Below, in pieces: positions 8,331 through 17,175 of a stretch of DNA of 64,000 bases. The notes beneath the pieces are model-generated. The model was given only the letters and a program-made list of their open reading frames with translations, had not been told where the DNA came from and ran no database searches. Position 1 is the stretch's first letter, and each line of letters opens with the position of its first letter. Both the position numbers and the translations under genes were made by a program. The DNA lies in the NCBI RefSeq assembly GCF_900215215.1, contig NZ_OBDR01000006.1, positions 1-64,000 of the forward strand, written 5' to 3'. This stretch comes from Methanohalophilus euhalobius. GTDB lineage: Archaea; Halobacteriota; Methanosarcinia; Methanosarcinales; Methanosarcinaceae.

Positions 8331-8415
8331 CCGATTAATATTGATAAATGGACTTTTCTAGATCCAGTAAATTCCACGTCATCCATCCTATTGTAACTTC
8401 TGCCAGGGTGATTAA

Positions 8416-8598
8416 TTGAGCAAAGAGAAATTTACAAAGTATGAACGTGCGAGAATCATTGGAGCCAGGTCCCTACAGATTTCAATGGAAGCTCCTGTAC
8501 TGATTGATATCGACAGCAATGATTCCTTACAAATCGCTAAGTTTGAATTTGAAAAGGGTGTCATCCCTATTACAGTAAAAAGAGATATTTCATCATGA
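8416..8598 (+). CDS. rpoK: RNA polymerase subunit RpoK (Rpb6 homologue)
   Basis: 60 residues with the Rpb6/omega signature [24 protein letters not shown] start at 8416 with AGGGTG at 8405-8410. Shares the standard archaeal gene neighbourhood (rpoN, rpoK, rps2) but is separated here by a tRNA and a fresh promoter. The subunit stabilises the clamp of RNA polymerase. Confidence 0.95.
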   Translation: MSKEKFTKYERARIIGARSLQISMEAPVLIDIDSNDSLQIAKFEFEKGVIPITVKRDISS

Positions 8599-8608
8599 GG
8601 TGAACTTT

Positions 8609-9337
8609 ATGGAAGAAGATCAGGTTATTGAAGAAACATTAGATGAACAGGTTGAACAAAAGGTGGAGGAGGCTCCTGTAGAAGCAGAAACTCCAAATGT
8701 CGAAACTACAAAAGAGGAAACAACAGAAGCAGCTGATCCGGAAGGTCCTGCACCGGATTCAACTTCCCTTGTTCCGATAGACGAGTATCTTGCATCCGGA
8801 GTACACATCGGTACCCAGCAGAAGACACAGGATATGATGAAATTTGTATACCGTGTGCGTACAGATGGACTTTATGTTCTGGACATACAGGCTACAGATA
8901 GCAGAATAAGACAGGTCTCTCACTTCCTCTCAAAATACGACCCTGCAAAAATACTGGTCGTGTCCGCAAGGCAGTACGGCCAGTTCCCTGCCAAAATGTT
9001 CTCCAAAGCAATTGGAGCAAAATCAATGGTAGGACGTTTTATCCCGGGTACCTTAACCAATCCTTCAATTGAAGGATTCTGCGAGCCCGATGCAATAATG
9101 GTTACCGATCCTGCAGGTGATGCACAGGTAATCAAAGAAGCTGTCAACATCGGAATTCCAGTTATAGGACTTTGTGATACCAATAACATGATATCAAATG
9201 TTGATCTGGTAATCCCAACAAACAATAAGGGACGTAAAGCACTTTCCCTCATATACTGGCTTCTTGCAAGGGAAATCTCAAAAGAAAAGGACATTCCATT
9301 CAATTATACCATGGAAGACTTCGAAGCAGGTCTGTAA
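8609..9337 (+). CDS. rps2: Small ribosomal subunit protein uS2 with acidic N-terminal extension
   Basis: 242 residues. The S2 core begins near residue 50 ([19 protein letters not shown]) and includes [10 protein letters not shown] and [11 protein letters not shown], both family marks. The first 50 or so residues are dominated by Glu, Asp, Thr and Ala. This kind of extension occurs in some methanosarcinal and halophilic S2 proteins and is probably disordered. ATG at 8609 has GAGGTGA just upstream (8597-8603). It starts 10 bp after rpoK, so they share a transcript. Confidence 0.95.
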   Translation: MEEDQVIEETLDEQVEQKVEEAPVEAETPNVETTKEETTEAADPEGPAPDSTSLVPIDEYLASGVHIGTQQKTQDMMKFVYRVRTDGLYVLDIQATDSRIRQVSHFLSKYDPAKILVVSARQYGQFPAKMFSKAIGAKSMVGRFIPGTLTNPSIEGFCEPDAIMVTDPAGDAQVIKEAVNIGIPVIGLCDTNNMISNVDLVIPTNNKGRKALSLIYWLLAREISKEKDIPFNYTMEDFEAGL

Positions 9338-9341
9338 GTCT

Positions 9342-9357
9342 CCCGGTTAATTCCGGG
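9342..9357 (+). terminator. Hairpin directly after rps2
   Basis: CCCGG (9342-9346) and CCGGG (9353-9357) flank a 6-base loop only 4 bp beyond the rps2 stop. No long T run follows, so a terminator role is uncertain; it may simply protect the 3' end of the message. A TATA-like CTTATATAATT (about 9382) for the next gene lies downstream. Confidence 0.35.
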
Positions 9358-9423
9358 AATAACTTGCTCCCATCCATATCACTTATATAATTATTCCCTC
9401 CTAACCGTAAGAGGGGTATTATT

Positions 9424-10221
9424 ATGAGACAGCCAACAGTAGCAGGCCAGTTCTATCCTCTGGGTATCAAACCCCTCAAGAAAGAGCTGAGCCATTGTTT
9501 CAAGGATTTGGAATTGGTCAGCGAGGATGCATATGGTATAGTTGTTCCTCATGCAGGATACATGTTTTCAGGCCCGGTGGCGGCTTATGCCTATTCGAAG
9601 TTGCCAAAGGCAGACACCTATGTAATATTCGGTCCCAATCATACGGGATATGGATCTGCAGTGGCACTATCAACTCAAACCTGGTCCACTCCTCTGGGAG
9701 ATATTGAAGCCGATGAGAATATGGGAGAAATGCTTGCAGGATCAATAATCGACATGGATGAAGTTGCCCATATGTACGAACATTCAATCGAGGTCCAGTT
9801 GCCTTTCCTGCAGTATCGTTTCGGTGATTCATTCAAAATTCTTCCAATATGCATGGGTTTGCAGGATATAGATACTGCCCGGGAAGTCGGTTTGGAAGTT
9901 GCAAAAGCTGCGGAGAAATCCGGGAAGAAAGTGGTGTTTATAGCATCAAGTGACTTCACCCATTACCAGCCACATGAAACCGCAAAAGAGACAGATATGT
10001 ATCTGATTGACTCACTGTTAAATATGGATGTTGAGGAATTTGACCGCAGACGAGAAGAACTTTCCGCAACTGCATGTGGATATGGACCCATTGTAGCAAT
10101 GTATACTGCAGCAGAATATATGGGAGCAAACACTGCAGAATTACTGAAATATGCTACAAGCGGAGATATGACCGGGGATTATTCAGCAGTTGTTGGATAT
10201 GCAGCCATACTTGTGAAATGA
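9424..10221 (+). CDS. MEMO1 family protein (AmmeMemoRadiSam system protein B)
   Basis: 265 residues. The MEMO fold resembles non-haem iron dioxygenases. Visible signatures include VVPHAGYMFSGPVAAYAY, FGPNHTGYGS, EHSIEVQLPFLQY and SSDFTHYQP, with the histidines that hold the metal. Archaeal genomes typically pair MEMO with an AMMECR1-like protein and a radical SAM enzyme; the radical SAM partner is present at 20093. Molecular role unresolved. Location between rps2 and mvk is the usual archaeal arrangement. Confidence 0.93.
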   Translation: MRQPTVAGQFYPLGIKPLKKELSHCFKDLELVSEDAYGIVVPHAGYMFSGPVAAYAYSKLPKADTYVIFGPNHTGYGSAVALSTQTWSTPLGDIEADENMGEMLAGSIIDMDEVAHMYEHSIEVQLPFLQYRFGDSFKILPICMGLQDIDTAREVGLEVAKAAEKSGKKVVFIASSDFTHYQPHETAKETDMYLIDSLLNMDVEEFDRRREELSATACGYGPIVAMYTAAEYMGANTAELLKYATSGDMTGDYSAVVGYAAILVK

Positions 10222-10246
10222 TCCAGTAAAGGGAAAAAGAATTCAT

Positions 10247-11164
10247 ATGATAACCTGTTCAGCACCGGCAAAGGTGTACCTTTTTGGGGAACACGCCGTC
10301 GTTTATAATGAGTCGGCTATTTGCTGTGCTGTAAATATTCGTACCAGGGTAAATATTGAATATTCAGAAAATATTGTGATCAATTCATCCCTTGGGACTA
10401 CAGGTATTGATTATGAAATTCATCCCTATGTATCTGCCGTTGTGGAAAAAATAAGAAAAAAATCGCCGTATAGAGGAGTATCAATATCCATTGAATCGGA
10501 TATCCCTGTGGGCTCAGGGCTTGGCTCCTCTGCGGCGGTAGTTGTGGCTACGATTTGTGCTTTTAACAATCTTTTAAAACTTGGAATGGATAAGGAATCC
10601 ATAGCATCCTTTGGACATTCAATCGAAAAAGAAATACAGGGAGCTGCAAGTGCTACGGACACCTATGTATCTACAATGGGTGGGACCGTTGCAATACCTG
10701 CACGACAGCATCTGAAAAATCCCCTATGTAACCTGATAATAGGTAACACCAATGTGTTTTCCTCCACAGGACAACTTGTAGCGAAAGTCGCATCTCTTAA
10801 AAGTATATATCCGGAAGTTATCACCCCCATTCTTTCTACTATAGGAAAAGCGTCTTTGAGAGGAGAAAGCCTTCTGGAAAATGAGGATTACAGGTCACTT
10901 GGGGAACTTATGAATGTAAATCAGGGTTTACTTGAAGCAATCGGTGTGGGTTGTGATGAACTTTCCAGACTTATCCACTCAAGCAGAACTGCCGGTGCAC
11001 TTGGTGCCAAGATTACCGGAGCAGGAGGCGGTGGATGTATGGTTGCCCTTGCAGAAAATGAGAATATTGATGCCATATCCAGAGAGATCAAAAACGCTGG
11101 CGGAATCCCCATCGTAACAGGAGTTACGGATTCAGGTGTAAGGGTGGATTTTGATAATGAATGA
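10247..11164 (+). CDS. mvk: Mevalonate kinase
   Basis: 305 residues, GHMP kinase family. APAKVYLFGEHAVVY is motif 1, the ATP loop is PVGSGLGSSAAVVVA (motif 2), and KITGAGGGGCMVAL is motif 3. It phosphorylates mevalonate in the archaeal isoprenoid (ether lipid) pathway. The 3' end overlaps the next gene by 8 bp, and the pathway continues with IPK and the type 2 isomerase in the same direction. Confidence 0.96.
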   Translation: MITCSAPAKVYLFGEHAVVYNESAICCAVNIRTRVNIEYSENIVINSSLGTTGIDYEIHPYVSAVVEKIRKKSPYRGVSISIESDIPVGSGLGSSAAVVVATICAFNNLLKLGMDKESIASFGHSIEKEIQGAASATDTYVSTMGGTVAIPARQHLKNPLCNLIIGNTNVFSSTGQLVAKVASLKSIYPEVITPILSTIGKASLRGESLLENEDYRSLGELMNVNQGLLEAIGVGCDELSRLIHSSRTAGALGAKITGAGGGGCMVALAENENIDAISREIKNAGGIPIVTGVTDSGVRVDFDNE

Positions 11165-11936
11165 GAAAACTAACGATATTACCGTATTGAAAATCGGCGG
11201 TAGTGTCATCACGGACAAGAGCAGTGATGAAGGAGTAGCCAAAGAAAAATCTATAATGCGAATTGCCCGTGAAATTTCTTTCTTTGAAGGTCGTCTTATT
11301 ATTGTACATGGTGCCGGTTCATTCGGCCATCCCCAGGCACAACGGTACGCCCTTGCAGACAAATTTTCCGCGGAAGGCTCCGCAGTCACCCACAGATCGG
11401 TCGCCTCATTAAATGAATCGTTTGTAAATGCTCTTGCACAAATGAATGTTAATGCAGTAGGAGTACATCCCATGGGATGTGTTGTAGCAAAGAACGGGCG
11501 CATATCCGAATCATTCCTCCCTGCACTGCAAATGATGCTTGAAAAAGGAATTACACCGGTACTTCATGGCGATGTTGTAATGGACACTATAAAAGGTTCT
11601 TCAGTAATCTCCGGGGATCAGATAGTTCCTTATCTTGCTTCAAAACTCAATGCATACAGGATAGGTGTGGGAAGCGCAGAAGATGGCGTACTTGATGAAC
11701 ATGGCCATCCCATTCCACTAATTACTCCGGATAATTTTGAAGTTGCCAGTAGGCATATAGGAGGATCGGAGAATACCGATGTAACCGGCGGAATGCTGGG
11801 CAAGGTAAAAGAGATGCTTGAGATGTCCCGGCAAACCAAAGTACCTTCTTACATCTTCAATGCCAATGCATGCGGTAATGTAATGAGTTTTCTGAGAGGG
11901 GAAATGATAGGTACTGTAATTAAAGACAAGGCTTGA
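11157..11936 (+). CDS. ipk: Isopentenyl phosphate kinase
   Basis: 259 residues of amino-acid-kinase fold. VLKIGGSVITDKSS opens the ATP site, IIVHGAGSFGHPQAQ includes the catalytic histidine typical of IPK, and later VTGGMLGKVKEM is a family mark. It converts isopentenyl phosphate to IPP in the alternative mevalonate route of archaea. ATG at 11157 overlaps the mvk stop, indicating coupling. Confidence 0.95.
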   Translation: MNEKTNDITVLKIGGSVITDKSSDEGVAKEKSIMRIAREISFFEGRLIIVHGAGSFGHPQAQRYALADKFSAEGSAVTHRSVASLNESFVNALAQMNVNAVGVHPMGCVVAKNGRISESFLPALQMMLEKGITPVLHGDVVMDTIKGSSVISGDQIVPYLASKLNAYRIGVGSAEDGVLDEHGHPIPLITPDNFEVASRHIGGSENTDVTGGMLGKVKEMLEMSRQTKVPSYIFNANACGNVMSFLRGEMIGTVIKDKA

Positions 11937-11951
11937 ATAATTGGGATTTTT

Positions 11952-13043
11952 ATGAGTACTTCCAGCAGAAAACTAGAACATATGCAACTTTGTGCCCAGC
12001 AACAGGTTGAATCCAGAAAAGCCGGACCAGGATTTAAGGACGTAAAACTTGTCCACCGTGCACTCCCGGAGATGGACATGGATTCAATGGATATTTCCAC
12101 GAGTTTTCTGGGAAAAAAACTGGATGCACCTTTCATGATAGCCTCTATTACAGGCGGCCATCCCGATACGACACCGGTAAATGCGGCACTTGCAGAAGCC
12201 GCCGAAGAAACCGGTATTGGAATAGGTGTAGGAAGCCAGAGAGCTGCCATAGAAGATACGGTTCAGGAAGAATCATTCAGTGTAGTAAGGGATAAGGCTC
12301 CTAATGCTTTTGTTTATGGTAACATTGGAGCGGCCCAGGTCAAGGAATACGGTATAGAAGGTGCAGAAAAACTTGTTGAAATGCTTGATGCTGATGCCCT
12401 CGCTGTACACTTGAATTTCCTTCAGGAAGCAATTCAACCCGAAGGTGACAGGGATGCCACCGGATGTATTGGAGCAATCGAAGAGATATGTTCAATCGAT
12501 GTACCAATTATAGTAAAAGAAACCGGGGCAGGTATTTCCCGGGAAGATGCCCTGCTATTGAAAGAAGCCGGAGTAGCGGCTATCGATGTGGGCGGTGCCG
12601 GTGGGACCAGCTGGGCCGGTGTGGAAGTTTATCGTGCCAAACAGAGAGGAGACCGTATTTCTGGCCATCTAGGAGAACTTTTCTGGGATTTTGGAATTCC
12701 AACTATCCCCTCCCTGATTGAATGTCGTGTGTCTCTTCCTCTCATAGCTACAGGGGGCGTACGTACCGGACTTGATATTGCCAAATCCCTTGCAATTGGA
12801 GCAAACCTGGCCAGTGCAGCCCTGCCTTTCGTGGCCCCAGCCCTTAAAGAAGGGGATTCTGTAAAACAACGTCTTGAATTAATGTTTGAGGAACTGAAAG
12901 TTGCAATGTTCCTCTGTGGCTGTCCTGATATTGAAAGCCTGCGGACCTCATCGTCCGTGGTGCTTCAGGGTGAGACCCTTGAATACCTGGACCAGCGAGG
13001 CTTTGACATCCGCGATATTGAATTACGTTCTAAATTACTTTGA
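11952..13043 (+). CDS. fni: Isopentenyl-diphosphate delta-isomerase, type 2 (FMN)
   Basis: 363 residues with the type 2 isomerase signatures: SRKLEHMQLC at the N-terminus, MIASITGGHPDT, HLNFLQEAIQPEGD, and the FMN phosphate loop VGGAGGTSWAGVE. The TIM-barrel enzyme interconverts IPP and DMAPP using reduced FMN. 15 bp after ipk. Confidence 0.96.
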   Translation: MSTSSRKLEHMQLCAQQQVESRKAGPGFKDVKLVHRALPEMDMDSMDISTSFLGKKLDAPFMIASITGGHPDTTPVNAALAEAAEETGIGIGVGSQRAAIEDTVQEESFSVVRDKAPNAFVYGNIGAAQVKEYGIEGAEKLVEMLDADALAVHLNFLQEAIQPEGDRDATGCIGAIEEICSIDVPIIVKETGAGISREDALLLKEAGVAAIDVGGAGGTSWAGVEVYRAKQRGDRISGHLGELFWDFGIPTIPSLIECRVSLPLIATGGVRTGLDIAKSLAIGANLASAALPFVAPALKEGDSVKQRLELMFEELKVAMFLCGCPDIESLRTSSSVVLQGETLEYLDQRGFDIRDIELRSKLL

Positions 13044-13104
13044 GATTATTACTGAATCAAGATCATTAAATTAAGAAATTGAAAATCATTAAAGAGGACT
13101 ATAT

Positions 13105-14448
13105 ATGACAGAACTAGGGATTGTTGCAGTAGGCGGTTACAATGAAATGGGCCGTAACATGACTGCCATAAGAGTTGATGACAAGATCATCATAATTGAC
13201 ATGGGACTACGTCTGGATAGGGTGCAAATCCATGAGGACGTAGAAATTGATAAAATGCATTCTCTTGAGTTAATTGAGATGGGTGCTATCCCTGACGACA
13301 CAATAATGAAAGAGATTGACGGGAATGTATGTGCAATTGTTTGCACACACGGCCACCTTGATCACATAGGTGCTATTTCAAAACTGGCACACAGATATGC
13401 AGCTCCGATAATCGGAACGCCGTACACCTCTGCCCTGATACAACACCAGATTGATTCTGAACGCAAGTTTGGTGTGAAGAACAGGATAATATCCGTAAAG
13501 GCCGGCGGCACATATCAGGTTAGTGATGAGGTCTCAATCGAAATGATAAGGGCCCAGCACAGTATCATAGATGCGGTATTTGTGGCAGTCCATACTCCCA
13601 GGGGTGCCATTTTGTATGCATGCGATTTTAAACTCGATCGTACACCCACCCTTGGAGAACCTCCGGCATTTGACAGGTTAAGGGAACTTGGCAAGGAAGG
13701 TGTTGTGGCCATGATTGCCGAAAGTACAAATGCGACAAGGGCAGGTAAAACCCCTTCCGAAAGAATAGCCCATGATATGGTTCGTGATGTATTGCTTGGA
13801 ACGGAAGAATCCGATGTGGGCATGATAATAACCACTTTCGCATCCCATATTGCCCGTCTGAATTCTATAATGCAGTTTGCAACAGAAATGAAGAGGACCC
13901 CAATCCTGCTTGGACGCTCTATGGACAGATATGTGAATACTGCCCGTGAACTGGGATACATCGAACTTCCGAAGAAAACAGAAATATACGGTAACCGCAA
14001 AGATATTGACAAGGCATTCAAGAAGATAATGGAGAAAGGTAAGGACAAATACCTCCCAATCGTTACAGGCCACCAGGGTGAACCGGGTGCAATTCTTTCC
14101 AGGGTTGCCAATGGTGATACTGCCTATAAAATAGAATCCGGAGATAAGGTAATTTTCTCAGCAAACACAATCCCTACCCCGATGACACAGGCAAACAGGT
14201 ATGCTCTTGAGACAAAACTCAAAATGAAAGGAGCACGTTTGTATGATAATGTCCATGTTTCCGGACATGCATACCGTGAAGACCACTGGGAATTAATAAG
14301 ACTCGTTAATCCTGAAAATGTAATTCCTGCACACGGCAACATCGATATGCACAGTGCCTATATTGAAATGGCTGAAGATGCAGGCTATGAACTAGGTCAC
14401 ACACTTCATCTATTGAGAAACGGAGAAGAATTATATCTTGAAGATTAA
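13105..14448 (+). CDS. rnj: Archaeal RNase J (beta-CASP metallo-beta-lactamase ribonuclease)
   Basis: 447 residues. The metal-binding motif CTHGHLDHIGA (around residue 79), a further histidine in RAQHSIIDA, the CDFKLD motif and the C-terminal SGHAYREDH and PAHGNIDMH motifs make a complete beta-CASP nuclease. Archaeal RNase J is a 5'-3' exoribonuclease in mRNA and rRNA turnover. A clear AAAGAGGAC site is upstream. The neighbourhood rnj-idsA is conserved in euryarchaea. Confidence 0.93.
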   Translation: MTELGIVAVGGYNEMGRNMTAIRVDDKIIIIDMGLRLDRVQIHEDVEIDKMHSLELIEMGAIPDDTIMKEIDGNVCAIVCTHGHLDHIGAISKLAHRYAAPIIGTPYTSALIQHQIDSERKFGVKNRIISVKAGGTYQVSDEVSIEMIRAQHSIIDAVFVAVHTPRGAILYACDFKLDRTPTLGEPPAFDRLRELGKEGVVAMIAESTNATRAGKTPSERIAHDMVRDVLLGTEESDVGMIITTFASHIARLNSIMQFATEMKRTPILLGRSMDRYVNTARELGYIELPKKTEIYGNRKDIDKAFKKIMEKGKDKYLPIVTGHQGEPGAILSRVANGDTAYKIESGDKVIFSANTIPTPMTQANRYALETKLKMKGARLYDNVHVSGHAYREDHWELIRLVNPENVIPAHGNIDMHSAYIEMAEDAGYELGHTLHLLRNGEELYLED

Positions 14449-14476
14449 AACTGCAATCATAATTGGTTGGGATAAT

Positions 14477-15442
14477 ATGGATTTAATTGATGAATTGAAA
14501 AAACGCAGTACCCTGGTCGATGAATCTATAGAGGAATTTTTGCCCATCGACCACCCGGAGGAATTGTACCGTGCAACGCGGTACCTTCCGGATGCCGGAG
14601 GGAAAAGACTTCGCCCGGCAATCCTCATGCTTTCTGCTGAAGCAGTGGGTGGAGATTCTGATTCCGTGCTTCCTGCTGCTGTTGCCCTTGAACTTATCCA
14701 TAATTTCACACTTATACACGATGACATTATGGATAGGGATGATATTCGCCGCGGAATGGCGGCACTTCATGTGAAATGGGGTACTGCAGGAGCAATTCTG
14801 GCCGGTGACACCCTTTATTCCCGTGCCTTTGAGATCATTTCGAAAATGGATGCCGACCCACAGAAATTACTCAAATGTGTGGCCTTATTGTCCCGTACCT
14901 GTACCGAAATCTGTGAAGGGCAGTGGCTGGATGTTGATTTCGAAAAAAGGGATGTTGTGGATGTGGCCGAATATCTGGAAATGATAGAAAACAAAACATC
15001 TGTGCTTTATGGTGCTGCTGCCAAAGTGGGTGCTATCCTTGGAGGAGCATCCGATGAAGTTGCTGATGCAATGTACGAATTCGGCCGCCTTACAGGTATA
15101 AGTTTTCAGATACATGATGATGTGATCGACCTTATTACTCCGGAGGAAATTCTGGGTAAATCTAGAGGTAGTGACCTGAAAGAAGGCAAAAAGACCCTTA
15201 TTGCACTTCATGCCCTGAATAATGGCGTTGAACTGGAATGCTTTGGCAAAGCTGATGCTACCCAGGATGAAATCGACAGTGCAGTCGCAAAACTGGAAGA
15301 ATCAGGAACCCTTGCCTATGTCAGGGAAATGGCTGATAACTATCTTGAGGATGGTAAGAACAAACTTGGTTTGCTGGAAGATTCTCCGGCTAAAGAAACA
15401 TTGATTGAAATTGCCGATTATATGGTCAGTAGAGAATACTGA
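14477..15442 (+). CDS. idsA: Polyprenyl (geranylgeranyl/farnesyl) diphosphate synthase
   Basis: 321 residues. The first aspartate-rich motif is HDDIMDRDD and the second FQIHDDVIDL; GGKRLRP binds diphosphate. The protein condenses IPP units to C15-C20 chains for archaeal membrane lipids. ATG at 14477 gives the typical N-terminus (MDLIDELKKRS); the longer reading from 14438 overlaps rnj. Final product chain length cannot be fixed by eye. Confidence 0.94.
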   Translation: MDLIDELKKRSTLVDESIEEFLPIDHPEELYRATRYLPDAGGKRLRPAILMLSAEAVGGDSDSVLPAAVALELIHNFTLIHDDIMDRDDIRRGMAALHVKWGTAGAILAGDTLYSRAFEIISKMDADPQKLLKCVALLSRTCTEICEGQWLDVDFEKRDVVDVAEYLEMIENKTSVLYGAAAKVGAILGGASDEVADAMYEFGRLTGISFQIHDDVIDLITPEEILGKSRGSDLKEGKKTLIALHALNNGVELECFGKADATQDEIDSAVAKLEESGTLAYVREMADNYLEDGKNKLGLLEDSPAKETLIEIADYMVSREY

Positions 15443-15453
15443 CCACTATTTTT
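15425..15453 (+). terminator. Hairpin plus T run at the end of the lipid operon
   Basis: GTCAGTA (15425-15431) and TACTGAC (15437-15443) are perfect inverted repeats around a 5-base loop spanning the idsA stop codon, followed by CACTATTTTT. Shape and place fit a terminator; it is also possibly an mRNA 3'-end stabiliser. The next gene's TATA box TTTATATATA is at 15461-15470. Confidence 0.5.
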
Positions 15454-15525
15454 GTGATAATTTATATATATATTATTCTCCCAATTGTAACCTGAGTTAT
15501 ACTTTATTCTTTCAAGGAGAATGGT

Positions 15526-17172
15526 ATGAAAGACTTGGCGCATAGGATAGAAGATTATAATCAGGCATGCCTACATAACAGGCATTTTCTCCATAAATTA
15601 CAGTTTTGGAAAGGGGAGCCTGAAACACTACCTGCTTATGAGCCTGGTATCCATGGTGACCTGGTAAATTTTGAGATTCCAGAAGGGTATGAAGAAATTG
15701 AACGCTATTGGGTTGATGAACCCTATGTCTTCGTAAGCATTCTCAAAAGACTGGGTATATACCGCTATGTGGTTGTGGAACCTTCACTTTCTGTGTATGA
15801 GAAAGATATCCTGGAGCGCACCTATAGCGATCTGAAAGACGTTCTCACAATCGATGAAACAACTTGTGCCGATTCTGGCAGGGATATTATCCTTGTTTCA
15901 AAAGCCCTTTCTCTTTTCAAACGTTACCGTATTCCGCTGGAGGTTTCTTCTGAATACAGGATCCTTTACTACCTGAGGCGTAATTTTCTGGGATTTGGAA
16001 GAATCAATCCTCTTATGATGGATTCTGATATTGAAGATATTTCATGTGATGGGGTAGATATTCCCATATATCTTTATCACCGAAAATATCTGAATATCGA
16101 GACAAATATTTCATACACAGAGGACAAACTTAACTCTTTTGTGATCACGCTCTGCCAGAGATCAGGGAAACACATTTCGGTGAGTGAACCTCTTGTTGAT
16201 GCTACTCTTAACGACGGATCGAGACTGCAGGCTACTCTGGGCAAGGAAATTACTACCAGGGGCAGTTCTTTTAGTATACGTAAGTTCAGGGGAGACCCGA
16301 TTACTCCTGTAGATCTTATCAATTTCGGAACCTGTAATCTGGAAATGATGGTATACTTCTGGCTGGCAATTGAAAACGGTTTCAGTGCCATTTTTGCAGG
16401 AGGAACGGCTTCGGGTAAAACCACAATGCTTAACGCGATCTCATTGTTCATGCCACCGCTTTCCAAAATAGTGTCCATCGAGGATACCAGGGAAATCATG
16501 ATGTACCATGACAACTGGATAGCAAGTGTTACCAGGGATTCTATAGGCAGAAGCGGAGCTGGAGAGGTTTCAATGTATGACCTTCTCAAATCTGCTCTCC
16601 GCCAGAGACCAGAAACCCTGATTGTAGGAGAAGTCAGAGGCAAGGAAGCTCTTATACTTTTCCAGGCCCTTTCAACCGGGCATACAACCTATTCCACAAT
16701 ACATGCGGGGGATGTGCAGACAGTGGTTAACAGACTTGAAAATGAACCTATCAATGTACCGCATGCAATGCTCCAGTCCCTGGACATCCTCTGTATACAA
16801 AGACAGGTATACGTGGATGATAAAAGAGTACGCAGACTGGATAACCTGGTCGAATTTACAGGAATTGATCCCAAGAGCGGAGATATAAGAATCAATGAAT
16901 TATACCAGTGGGATTCTACCAAAGATGAATTTTTACACAATGGGCAATCCAATGTATTAAAACTCATCGTGCAGAAAAAAGGTTGGTCTGCCCATAAATT
17001 GCGGGAAGAAACGCAGAATCGCCGTATGATCCTGGAATATCTTCTGGACCATGACATCAGAGATTACATAAGCATTTCACTACTGGTGAAAACCTATGCA
17101 ACATCTCCTGAAATCGTGCTGGATGCAATTGAAAATGATGCTCTTGTAGACCTGCTGCAGCAGGAAAGGTGA
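15526..17172 (+). CDS. Type II/IV secretion (archaeal pilus) ATPase
   Basis: 548 residues of the VirB11/PilT-like family. An N-terminal domain is followed by Walker A FAGGTASGKTTM (around residue 290), an aspartate box with VSIEDTREIM, and Walker B LIVGEVRGKEALIL with STGHTTYSTIHAGD. Such hexameric ATPases power assembly of archaeal type IV pili or the archaellum. AAGGAGAATGGT precedes the ATG. The next gene is the membrane platform and then a pilin-like protein, so an adhesion/secretion pilus is likely rather than the archaellum (no arl accessory genes are visible). Confidence 0.92.
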   Translation: MKDLAHRIEDYNQACLHNRHFLHKLQFWKGEPETLPAYEPGIHGDLVNFEIPEGYEEIERYWVDEPYVFVSILKRLGIYRYVVVEPSLSVYEKDILERTYSDLKDVLTIDETTCADSGRDIILVSKALSLFKRYRIPLEVSSEYRILYYLRRNFLGFGRINPLMMDSDIEDISCDGVDIPIYLYHRKYLNIETNISYTEDKLNSFVITLCQRSGKHISVSEPLVDATLNDGSRLQATLGKEITTRGSSFSIRKFRGDPITPVDLINFGTCNLEMMVYFWLAIENGFSAIFAGGTASGKTTMLNAISLFMPPLSKIVSIEDTREIMMYHDNWIASVTRDSIGRSGAGEVSMYDLLKSALRQRPETLIVGEVRGKEALILFQALSTGHTTYSTIHAGDVQTVVNRLENEPINVPHAMLQSLDILCIQRQVYVDDKRVRRLDNLVEFTGIDPKSGDIRINELYQWDSTKDEFLHNGQSNVLKLIVQKKGWSAHKLREETQNRRMILEYLLDHDIRDYISISLLVKTYATSPEIVLDAIENDALVDLLQQER

Positions 17173-17175
17173 TTT

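Noticed and set aside
13515-14111. 198-codon minus-strand frame
   Set aside because: Antisense to RNase J, whose catalytic motifs are complete.
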